Of a stretch of 64,000 nucleotides of DNA, positions 1 to 10,125 are shown piece by piece. The notes below the pieces were generated by a model. That model searched no databases, was not told where the DNA came from, and saw nothing but the letters and a program-made list of their open reading frames with translations. Each line of letters opens with the position of its first letter. The first letter of the stretch is position 1. This stretch comes from Himantopus leucocephalus (Eukaryota > Chordata > Aves > Charadriiformes > Recurvirostridae). The stretch spans positions 44,026,438 through 44,090,437 of the forward strand of contig RSEF01000003.1 in the NCBI GenBank assembly GCA_003993805.1. Reading direction: 5' to 3'. Position numbers and translations under genes: made by a program.

Positions 1-2377
1 TTATTGCCAGGTTTTGTTACCCAACCTTGGTATTAATTGTAGCTTAGTATTGTGTTGATGATTCCTATAGAAAAACAGCATTCCAAAGTGTGTTTGTTTC
101 AGATGCTGATTATTGTAGCAAATAAAAAATAGTGGCATAACATTTATCTTGTGTTTATAAGCTAACTACTCCAATACTTGAAGAAATCTGAAAAACTTCC
201 ATTGCAGGTTGTCAGTACCGCTGATGGAAACAACGACCTTCATTTCCTACAGCTGATACAACTTCATGTGAAGCTAACACACAAGATCAGCATAGTTAAA
301 ACTGGAATCCAGATTAGAAGGAGACAGATTATCATGCAAGAACCTTAGTATAGTGCATATCTTTCGCAGAGACAAACTGTGAAGCGGGTGTATGTAAAAC
401 CAAATGGAGAGCATGGGCCATAAAACAACGGTGCTGAAACAAACGTGGCACGAGGGAGTTAGAAATGTGAGCAAATGACTTGAATGCAGAAGTGCCTGGA
501 TCCTATCCTTACTCTCCTGTCTTCAATTGATCCAGGCATATATCCCATTAATAGCTTTATTCCCATGTTATAGTGACATTTATCACCTTCTCTTTGTCTT
601 TCAGTCATTAAATATAAATGTGTTTTATTATTATTTCAAGGGAAAGGACTGGCAGGCCACTCAGTTCTGGTTGGGGGAAAGAACCCACTTGAGTTTTGAT
701 CTTGGAGCTGAGTGACAGCCATGTTTGTCCCTTTGAGAACATGTCCTCTTCCCTAAGAGTTTCTTCTGAAGGTTCACCAGTCGCACCTAGTGTGGGTGAA
801 CACAAGACTTGCTGAAGGTTGAAGTGAGTAATTTTCTAAGTAGGTAGCTTGAGAGACTTCTGTGGTTTGCAGCTTTAATGCCAGCACTACAAAAGTTACA
901 TAGTTGGGTGTTTATGTCAGAGGAATTGCACAAGAGCAGTCATTCTGGATTACACTAAATGTTTGTCTAGGCTGGTGTTTTCTCTCTGGCAGTGGCCAAG
1001 AGCAGACACGTGTGAACTTGCCTAAGGAGAGGGCGAGCGTGTAGCAACAGTTCCCCAGAATATTGTCCTAGCTGCCACCACTGTGCAGCTCTGGATCTAT
1101 GATAGTATCTAGGAAGTATGGAAAGTCAGTGTAGGCATGCTGTATGGAAGACATGCTACACTGATGTGCGTGCTCTCTGTTTTAGTCAGTAAGAGGCTGG
1201 TCCCACACAGGATCAAATGAAGATCACCTCTTACTTTCCCACAAAGCAGTTTCAAGTTAAGTGCTTTGCGGTAACCAGGTGAGGTGGCACTAACACTGTG
1301 ACTGCATGGGATGGTCTCTTGAAAAAGAGAAGAAAAGCAGGGGAAGGCCTTTTACACACGGTTACTGGGACATTCCTGTCCTCTGGGTGGACAGAACCTG
1401 TTTGCTGAAGTCTTGCAACTCCACGTTACCATTTGCTTTGTAAATAGTAGTCAGAAAGGTACTGAGATGAACCGTAAGTTGCTAGAAACATTACTGCCTT
1501 AATGCTATTCCATTGTTATTCATTCTTCGACATTCTGCTTTCTGCTGAAGCCAAAGAAAGTTACTATAGCTGGAAGCAGTGTTACTCCAGGTGTGTGCCA
1601 GTACACAAGAACAGGGTTTCTGTTCTCTGCAATGAGTTCCACTAGTAACGGTCATATCATAATAGGTATCGTGAAGCTCCTAGCTAGCCAAAAGTGCATG
1701 TATTGTCATGTTGCTTGTTTCGAACAGAAACGGTAATTTTTGAAATCACCATGACTAGCTCTGCAAATTCACATGCTCGCAAATGCTTATTAAGCACTTG
1801 ATGTGTGTCATTTTTAATGCCTACAGTGTTATTCTCATCGCTTCCTAAGATACCATTCTACTTGCTTTTACCATGGATTTCTTGTCCCAGTTATCTTCAA
1901 AGGTCATCACGTTGCCACTGATTATGAGTGCTGTGATGCAGAGTTACTTTGCTGGTGATGATGCCGGTTTGTCAGAGCCGTTGCCTTAGCTGACAACGAG
2001 ACTACCTCACGTGTGGCAGTTGGGACCAAATGACAGATTTAGGTAATGGGGAGGGACAGTGTGGCTGGGAGCAGGTGCATGGGCTGACAGCCAACATCAG
2101 GACAAAATCGTCCTGGCAGACTGCTCAGTGACAGCATAGTTTTCACCAGGCTTCGTTGCCTGTCACTAGGAGTAAGAGGAAAAGGCTTCCAGAGGAAGGG
2201 AGGAGGAAGGACATGCCAAAAGTCATCTGAAACAAAGTTCAATGGAATTAGGCTTTTTCACAGTTTGTAATCTGTGGCTCTCTATTACTTCAGTCACACT
2301 GTACATACCATGAATCAGGAAAACAGTCTGGCATTTGCCCAGTGCAGATGGTCCCTGTGCTCCCTGAAGCAAGTTAC
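1..2377. other. Non-coding stretch, nothing recognised
   Basis: Unique sequence with ordinary vertebrate composition. Only short open frames (about 60 codons) occur, with stop codons in all frames and no recognisable domain. I see no LINE, LTR, simple repeat or RNA gene. It could be intergenic or intronic. Confidence 0.6.
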
Positions 2378-2411
2378 ACTTGTTATCATAACANTACTTG
2401 TTATCATAACA
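2378..2411. other. Single-n contig join with a 16-bp duplicated flank
   Basis: The 16-base string at 2378-2393 is repeated exactly at 2396-2411, with a single n at 2394 between them. This is the pattern left when two contigs overlap but are not merged. The duplication is most likely artificial, so open frames read across it should be ignored. Confidence 0.8.
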
Positions 2412-2414
2412 AGT
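2396..2414. repeat. Perfect short palindrome
   Basis: ACTTGTTATCATAACAAGT has 9-base arms that are exact reverse complements around a single C. It lies exactly where the assembly is broken by the n at 2394, so the fold-back may have caused the break. It is too short to identify as a transposon terminus. Confidence 0.6.
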
Positions 2415-5376
2415 TTTCTGTATTGAGGTCACTAAGTATTCAGACCCATGAGCGGGAGTGTAGGTCAGCATCACTGCTGAAACTTCCCAGGGGCAAATGT
2501 GGCTCAGGGCACTGCCTGGCCCTGGGGCTGCCTCCCTTTTTAAAGTCCAGGCTGTCTGGAAAGAGAAAAGTGAAACCTCTACCTTAAAAAGTGAGAAACC
2601 CACTCTTCTGGGAGGCTCCGAGCTCCCCAAACCCATTTTGTTCTCACCCCAGAGGTCTTGTAGTCTTGAGCATATAGTATTATACGTGCAAGCATCCAGA
2701 GTAGCACATGGAACTGGGACTCAGTTTCTCTATGCCTGATTTTTTGAGACAGATCGACCCACTCAACCTTCTGAATTTATCTTCCCCGTTTAAGAACGTG
2801 ACACAACATTCACTGACCGTCCCTAAGCGCTCACCAGTCCCTTGCTGGGCCACTTCTGCAGGGGACGAGGTGAGATTAAGAGGACAGGAATGACTCGTAC
2901 ACCATCTGTCCTAAGGAGGAGCAGTGATGGGAATAGGTGAGCGGACAGCTAGTAACTGCTGTCTCATCCCTGCCCATGAGTATACATTAACTTCAGCTGC
3001 AGCCACCACTAGGTGTGCCAGTTTATATCTAAAACTTGTTCCAACGCCTGGCATCTAAGGACTGTATGATTCACTCAGCTGCGCTCTCTGTACGTCAGCC
3101 AAAGTTCATGCTGCTAGTAACGTAATGACTATAAAAACTAATAGCTCATCTAGAAGAATGAAATTATTTTATTTTTCTTTTTAAGCGCATCGTTGCTGTG
3201 CTTCTGGGTATTATTTAGACTCTAATTTTATTCTGGCCTGCAATGCCGTGTTATCCTACAACTGTAAAGCTTCTGTCTCAGCCACACGTGGGCAAAAATT
3301 AATTAGCATGCTTGCATAAATAGAAGACAGTAAACTGTAGTATCAGTTTAAATGGGAATTAGCAAATCCTAAATCTGCCTTGCTGGGCTGGTTTCCTGAT
3401 TATGGGCAAAGATCTGTTAAATTTCTTTAGCAATTGGCAGCTGTGATTTGAGGCATGCTTTCTGAACAGAGATGCAAAAAATACTGATGTCCAGTAATAA
3501 AGTACAATATCACCTTTGGGATTAAGTCCCCCAAATGTTTAGTTATTTTCAGATTAATCTTATTTGCATGGGGTAATAAGGCCTTGTTGAAATTTATTAT
3601 GCAAAAATTAAAATCCACACTCCATTTAACTCTAATTCCTACTGCACGTTCAGAAAAAAGAAAAAAATCAATATGAAAGAAGAAGATGACCTTATTCCAT
3701 ACCCCACCTCCCAGGGAGCTTGACCTGATAGTGCTGAACCATGAGAAAATCCCCTGGCTGTCCAGGCCCACGCAGAGCACGGAGACAGGCAGTCTTTGCC
3801 CTGGGAAGGCTTGCGAGCAACATCCCCGGCATTGAGGAGATGGGGCAGCCCTGGGGTTGCGGTGAGAGGAGAGCAGTCTCCCTGGGATGCAAGAGGAGAG
3901 ACCGCAGCGGCTCTGAGGTGGAAGGTAAATAGTGAAGACGGACAGTAAAGGAGGGGACACGGTGGGACTTGGAGGGGGCAGGGGCAGACAGCCTGCCCAA
4001 GCCCCTGGGGAAGCGCCTGTGCCTGCTGCAATGTGAAGAAAGGAGTGAAATAATTTGATGTCAGGATTATCAAAGGGGAGGGGGGTGTTGCTTTTTGAAG
4101 TTACTTCACTTTTAATCTTCCACATCGAGTCGTGGGGGGCTTTGAAGTGTACTGCAAAGAAACACAGAGAAGTAGGAACCAGTGAATCTGTAAAAATGAG
4201 GAGGTGTTGAGAGAAAAGATGCACTTCTGCCTTTTAGAGGCAGACATGACCCTTGTGATGCTCTTCCCTGACCTCATACAGGACCCAAGACACATTGGCG
4301 GTAGCTGTATTAGGACATAACAGATTTCCAGGTCTGACAGAGACTCTGCCCCAGCTCTCATCCTCTGTCCCAGAAGCTAATTACCTTCTCTGTTAAAAAT
4401 TTCTTGTTTCCTTTGTCTGGCTGCACAGTTTTTAATGAATTGTTCCAAAAGCAGCATTTCTATAGGGCTTTGTTACGTTTTTGTCTGCTAGGTGACAGAC
4501 CGCATTACATTAGCTATCAGCTTGCCCAGAGAAGATGAGCATCCCTCAATGTCCACTTTAATAGCCGAAGCAAGCTGAGCTCCTCTGGGCGCTGAATGCA
4601 AGCATCTTGTCAAAAGGTCAGCTCGTTCCTCGTTCAATTTTTCAACATGCATTTTTCAGCGCAGGCTCTGAAACTGGGGTGTCGCGCTCCTGCCACTACC
4701 CAGGGCGGTACCTCTGCAGAGGGGCTGGGCTGTGGCCACGGAGCAGACAGAGGAGATGGCATTAGCCACCATGCCCCCACCACCCTGCTTTCCTTCTCCC
4801 TGGGGACCCCCAGGTTTCCCTTCAGGCCCCTCCTCACCCAGCCCCGTGGGGCACGGCTGGGGCTGCAGCACCGGAGGTACTTGTCCCCACCCCTGCTAAC
4901 CCTGGGGGAGATGCGTGGGGACAGGGCAGAGGCTGTGGCAGCACCAAGTCCTCTCTGCCCGAGATGGTCCTAAGTGTCTGAAACAGACACATTGATTTTA
5001 AACACAATTTGCTGTGCCCTGCAAGAGCCAGGAGCTTTGTAACCCCCTTCCAGCCCATCTGCCCAGCCTGCCGGCAGGACCTGTTTGCATTTTTGTGGTG
5101 ACCCTCAGGATGCGAGAGGTTGTCAGAGCTCGGAGACACCCTGGCTGGCCCACTGGAAGGGAGAATTACAGATTTACTTTAGACAATCTCAGAGCACTAA
5201 TTTTAGGCAATAAGGGTATCATCCCATCAATCCTCCCGCCCTCCTGGCAGCACCTCAGGCACCAAAAGGTGCTGAGCACATGTCTGAGAGTATAAATGCT
5301 CCCTTGGTAGGGAGTGAAGCACCTTGCAGGGAGGGCATTGCAGAGAGAGGGGAGGTATATTTTTATTAACTTCAGA
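2415..5376. other. GC-richer non-coding stretch
   Basis: About 3.7-5.2 kb is rich in G and C but poor in CpG, so it is not a typical CpG island. A 265-codon minus-strand open frame at 3427-4224 is the longest gap-free frame in the window. It is a proline/serine/leucine-rich chance frame with overlapping alternatives and no domain, and I do not call it a gene. Confidence 0.5.
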
Positions 5377-5431
5377 ATACAACTAAAAAAAAAAAAATCT
5401 CATNGATACAACTCAAAAAAAAAAAAATCTC
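5377..5431. other. Single-n join in poly-A, duplicated flank
   Basis: A short segment (ATACAACT, about 13 A, ATCTC) appears on both sides of the n at 5404 with one small difference. The homopolymer probably stopped contig extension. The two copies are most likely the same locus. Confidence 0.7.
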
Positions 5432-8240
5432 TTGCATTCGCTGGAGCTGCTGTAGGGCTGTATGGTCCCCCTGTGATAGACGGCGCCCCTGTGATGTGTG
5501 TGGGGGACGCTCGTGCTGCGACCCCCTTAGTGAGGGGCCTTTGATTAAAGCACAACTTGAGGCTGCAATTTCCTTCTCGAGGTGAGGCAAAAGCCCTAAC
5601 TCCACAAGATACTGAGGTGGGTAAGGTAATGTCCCAAGTCAGGCACTGAGGACCCACCTCAAAACAATCCAAAAACCTGTGAATATCTGCCAAGTTGCTG
5701 ATTATTTTGATGGTGCAAGTACCGCTGTCTCATCTGCTCACAAAGGAGGCTAATAAGGCTGAAGTTTTTTTCTTTGCATGTTATGCATTGAAACAAAAGC
5801 TAATCTCAAAATGTCAATAGTTTTTCCAATGGTTTTAGTCCTGAATGCCCTTAAACGTGAGTTTGGTGACTAAACAGAATAATGTATTGATCCGTACACA
5901 GACAGGAGACTGACACTGAATGCTTGAACAAAAATAGACCCACTGGGCAAATAGTTACCCAGGACTTTCCTCCCCAGCTGCAAAATCTAAGCCCGTGGGA
6001 AACTCCTGGGGATGATAGATGGAGCAGAGAAGCAGGAATAAATGGAAAGTACATAACCCCAGTTCAGCAAGACCCCAGGAAGGTCATTTCGCTGCATCCT
6101 AATAAACAAGAGGATGCGCATGCACCAAACTGACCAAGCAGGATAGCGAACACAACCATTTGCTTCTGCTGTTTTTCTACCTTTTTATCACTGTTACACT
6201 TTGCATTCATCCTGTAATCCAGGGGGTAGCACCCTTCTCGAAGGCAATCCAAGCTTATTGTGAAATTATGTCTAGAGGTGTTGCATCAGCAACGTGATGG
6301 TGTCCCAACGTCACCGTGTTGGCAGCTCCATGAGGCATTCCCTGAGGCCACGGGGTCGATCTGGCATTTTAATAACACCTCACATCTCATGAGGTGTGAG
6401 GTATAAAATAAGTAGAAAACCCATGTGTTGAATAATATAAGGAATTACCGCTCCAATTTCAGCCAGCAGTTTCTCACCTCTCTCAAAAGGAACCACATTT
6501 ATCTTGTTTATTGATTTTATAAACCCTGCTGCTGATAGATCATGGCTCTGTCATGCTCTAGAAATGCAGCCAGATTCTGTCCCCTTCGTATTTGTGCTAC
6601 TCTTTTACCAGAGATTAATCTATTGACACACAGAGTTTATCCGAGAATCAGAAGCATATACAAGACCTAGGGCTTCTCCCTCAATCCCAAGAGCCCGTAT
6701 TCAGCTCCTTAATGACAAACAGGTCTCTGAAGGACTGTGAGGAAGCAGGAACAGGCACTGGGCTGAGATGTGAATTTCTGTTCCTCTCTTGCTTAAATTC
6801 AATTCATATTCTTGCCCCCACGCAGCAGCCACGGTACCCGCTCCCGTGGCAGCTTAGCAGTTTTAACATAAATTTTGCCCGTTTTGCATCCAAACTTCAA
6901 TGTTTGTGCACAAGCCGTAGCATTAACAGCTCTTCCCCTATATGATACTGTTTAATCTGAAGCCCGGCTAAATGGATTACAGGAAAATATTTGTGACAGG
7001 CTGGGAGGTGCTGGATAAATATTTATCATCTAGAGGGACAAACTCAAAACAAATAGAGACTTAGGCTTCCTATCGGCTGCAGGCATGTATTACAGCCACA
7101 GCAGAGCTGTATACGTTTTTAACAGGCTTAAGTCTTACTCGGTTATCGGTCCTCTGAGAGATGCTGCTGTCAAATGGTTTAGTCTAAATGCATCCAGTGT
7201 GTTTAATGGCTGGCCAAGACTGGTTCTGAAGGAGGTTTTTGGGTTAACAGTCCTCCTGCCGAGTTACAAAGACTTCACGCCCATTTACGCTGCAGGTTAG
7301 CGGCTGGGAAATATTCCTAGGTAAAAAATTTGTACTTTAAATAACAGCTCATTTGGCTGTGTTTAAAGGCGTTGCTACCTCTTAGGGTATTCATATGCAA
7401 TGTTTTCTATTTGTTGTCATTTAATAGGTCTTCTAATAAAATAAGAAAGCCTGGGCGAGCGTTCAGCTTGGGAAGGGTACAGGCTGAAAGCCCCACTTTA
7501 CAAATACTCGTGGTTTCTGTAGGTGAATTTTCCCCAGAATCAGAGGGTCTCTCCCAGGCCAGATGTACTGCCGTGGAAATGTTTGCAGGACTGGACTCGG
7601 TCCAGGTCAGAGGAAAAAGTCCATCAGTTGCAAGGACTTCTCAGCTGCAGATGGCAATGCCTTTCTTCATCATATTCTTTCCGTCAGTTTCATGCTCTGT
7701 CAGCTGCCAAACATGAGTCTTCCCCCGTCGTACCTAATACAACTTCAAATTCCATGGAAAAGAGCACACAAAATTGTCTCAGCTGACCTGGACCACTCTG
7801 GGTTCAGGGGGGAGGACAAACTGGTGGGGTCCCTAAAAGTGGTCTCTGTGCCACTGAGGAACCCGCGCACTTGGACCAACACCCTGTTGCTGCCCGCAAC
7901 AGCTGTAGTGTACTAAGGAAGAGTAAAAATCAAAATAAAAATGAAAAACATCAAGAAGAAAGAGAAAATCTATCCTGGAGCCTGGGGATAACCAGGAAAC
8001 CGGCCTAGCATGGGACTGAATGGCTAAATCTAGCGTCACAAACACATGTGACTAAGTCTCTTTTCAACTGGAACTCTGAATAATGCTAAAGGAATTGAAA
8101 CGCCATATCTTACACCATCATTTCCACAACCAAGAACCATCCCTGTGTTCACTCAATCGCTTCTGTAACCGAATCCGATGTTGTCTTGTAACAGTCAGAT
8201 ACCTTCTCCCAGCATCCCTGTACAAAGGCTGCCCCGGCAC
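5432..8240. other. Non-coding stretch, nothing recognised
   Basis: Unique sequence. Overlapping plus-strand frames at 7372-7916 (up to 117 codons) lie in three different registers over the same bases and show no domain, which is typical of chance frames. No LINE or LTR is seen. Confidence 0.5.
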
Positions 8241-8246
8241 TTTATT
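8241..8246 (-). promoter_or_regulatory. Possible polyadenylation signal AATAAA
   Basis: The minus strand reads AATAAA here, about 470 bases downstream of the stop codon of the candidate terminal exon at 8713-8817. That would give a normal-sized 3' UTR. The hexamer is common by chance in vertebrate DNA, so this only supports the gene model weakly. Confidence 0.3.
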
Positions 8247-8523
8247 TCTTAAAGTTAAATATCTTCTTCCTCTTTCCAACCCAAATTCTTTCAGGGTCAA
8301 TGTACACCTGGTTGATCTCGTAGCATCTTTTATCTGAAAGGAAATAATTCCCCTCCCTTCCTGTATTTGCTGCTCAAGTGTAATTCAACCCTCTCAGTCT
8401 TCTGTTAGCACAGCTACACAAGACAGGCTATTTAATCTACCTGTAAGAAACTGAGAGAGTCATCCTTTTTCCCATTTGTCTGTTAAAAAACATCTTTTTG
8501 AAAGGCAGGTGATGAGAAGGGCA

Positions 8524-8818
8524 TGCTGACATCTCAATGAGGCTGCTGTGGCACCTCATCCAGCACCAGGGCCTTTCCTGAGGGNCGCTGACATCTCAAT
8601 GAGGCTGCTGCGGCACCTCATCCAGCGCCAGGGCCTTTCCTGATGGTGTGGAAAACATTTCTCCTAACACCTCCAGGATCTGCTGTTGTGTATTCCCCGG
8701 CNTGCTGACATCTCAATGAGGCTGCTGTGGCACCTCATCCAGCACCAGGGCCTTTCCTGAGGGTGTGGAAAACATTTCTCCTAACACCTCCAGGATCTGC
8801 TGTTGTGTATTCCCCGGC
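8524..8818. other. Three-copy segment across two single-n joins, probably two unmerged haplotypes
   Basis: The same segment occurs at 8524-8584, 8586-8701 and 8703-8818, separated by n at 8585 and 8702. Copy 1 is identical to the first 61 bases of copy 3. Copy 2 differs from copy 3 at four sites (first base, plus three inside the candidate reading frame). Identical outer copies with a slightly different middle copy is what an unmerged heterozygous allele inserted in a scaffold would give. A true local tandem array is the alternative. Confidence 0.7.
8713..8817 (-). CDS. Candidate terminal coding exon, unknown protein
   Basis: On the minus strand a good splice acceptor (pyrimidine-rich, ending CTCCACAG) precedes 34 codons and a TGA stop. 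The reading starts PGNTQQQILEVLGEMF and ends EVPQQPH. It begins in phase 0, matching the phase-0 donor of the candidate exon at 9802-10077. Of the three differences from the alternative copy at 8586-8701, two are silent third-position changes (Pro/Pro) and one is Val/Ala, which is suggestive of a translated frame but far from proof. I do not recognise the family. Alternatives are a non-coding RNA exon or chance. Confidence 0.33.
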   Translation of the reverse strand, partial: PGNTQQQILEVLGEMFSTPSGKALVLDEVPQQPH

Positions 8819-9801
8819 TGTGGAGCGCAGGAGCCTAAGCAGCAGCGGATGGTTGTGCAGTGCACCCCGATCACCCTCCTCCCCAGCATCCCTTGGCACC
8901 ACCTCAGCACGTGGCAACAGACCTTCTTCTTTGACTCCAGGTGAATTATACCACACTTTTTTCCCATCACATTTCATACTTTTACTAGCCGCAGGGCTAC
9001 CTAATTCTTCCTATGACATAATCCAGCCATCCACTATAAACACAAGCCTTGTCTTGCACTGTAGGCATGAAGGGAAATGGGCTAATTTGCGATTTGAGAT
9101 GTGTGCGGGTAACAACCCAACCAAGTGATCTTCTTATACTGTCTTCTTCACCCAAGTCCTTACGCTGTTTATAATTCTTGCAGTACATCCCAGCTTTGCA
9201 AACATATCCTCGTGAGTCACTGTACTAAATTCTTCTGCAGAGGTGAGGCCGACCAATCTATGCGATCAACTGGAATAACCTTTTTTGCAGCTCTCTCCAG
9301 GTGTATGCATTTGTACGTAATAACCAGCCATTTCTATGATCACATTTTCTAATTCTAACATGATGGGGTTTTTTATCTGCCTAATTTATCCCCTGCTCAT
9401 CGATAAAATGTAACAAAGGAGACGAAAAATACTTGCTATGTGTGCCTGAAAGAAGAAGGAAGTGGCTTGATGGACGCAGAAACACTGGCTCTGTTTCATG
9501 AAATACAAGATCTGACAAGGCTTAACCTATTGGGTGTTTCTTCTTGGTATCCTCCCCTTTCTCCCAGTAAGAGGTGGCCACACAGAGCCTGGACACCCCA
9601 CTCCCCAGGCAAACAGTGCCTTTTGTTCACATGACAGCTTCCAACAGGTCCCCCAATCAAAATGCCAGCGCTCAAGAGTTAAAAGAGACACACACACACC
9701 CCCCGCATAAGAGGAGTGCGGATGAGTGGGTGTCACCTCCACTTGCCCGTGAGCAGTGACGCTGTCCTGGGCCAGAGCTGGCTGGTGGCCGCCTGCCTTA
9801 C
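8819..9801 (-). other. Putative intron of the minus-strand candidate gene
   Basis: This interval lies between the GTAAGG donor next to 9802 and the CCACAG acceptor next to 8817. Open frames inside it are short and shadow each other. It holds a short (AC)n-like run near 9690. No transposon is recognised. Confidence 0.3.
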
Positions 9802-10077
9802 CATGGCTTGGCAGGCAGGATCACAGATGGTCCGGAAACCAAACCTCCTTCCATGCCGGCCCATCTCCTTGCCACGGTCATTAATAAAAGCGCGTATGCC
9901 AGTTTTCTCAGGAAGGTCAAACATATGCTGGCTAACGACTAACACCGATTCATTTTCCCCCCAGTAATTTACCGTTGCCATTTGCCGGCTTGCCAGGTCT
10001 GCCAGCTCACCGCAGAGCTTGCTCCCCACAGAAGGCGGCTGCAGCTTCCCCGCTCGTGCCGCTTTAATCATTTCCTC
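9802..10077 (-). CDS. Candidate internal coding exon, unknown protein
   Basis: The minus strand is open for 92 codons between an acceptor ending CCACCCCAAG and a strong donor ATG|GTAAGG, entering and leaving in phase 0. The peptide is mixed and globular-looking (for example SKLCGELADLASRQ and GIRAFINDRGKEMGRHGR), not low complexity. The block keeps many CpG dinucleotides (roughly a dozen in 276 bases) while its flanks do not, as conserved exons often do. An in-frame ATG is at 10071, so this could also be a first coding exon. I cannot assign a family. Chance, a pseudogene or an unknown mobile element remain possible. Confidence 0.38.
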
Positions 10078-10094
10078 CTTGGGGTGGGGGGGCT

Positions 10095-10114
10095 GTTTGT
10101 TTGTTTGTTTGTTT
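10095..10114. repeat. (GTTT)5 microsatellite
   Basis: Five perfect GTTT units. A 14-base near-repeat (TTTAATCATYTCCT) flanks the stretch at 10063-10076 and 10112-10125. It lies just upstream, in minus-strand terms, of the candidate exon's splice acceptor. Confidence 0.85.
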
Positions 10115-10125
10115 AATCATCTCCT

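Noticed and set aside
3427..4224. 265-codon minus-strand open frame, the longest without gaps
   Set aside because: Other frames overlap it on both strands, the composition changes abruptly along it, no domain is visible, and the surrounding GC-rich sequence makes long chance frames likely.
8524..8818. Biological tandem repeat array or CRISPR-like repeat
   Set aside because: Copies abut single n characters and the outer copies are identical, which fits unmerged contigs. The organism is a vertebrate.
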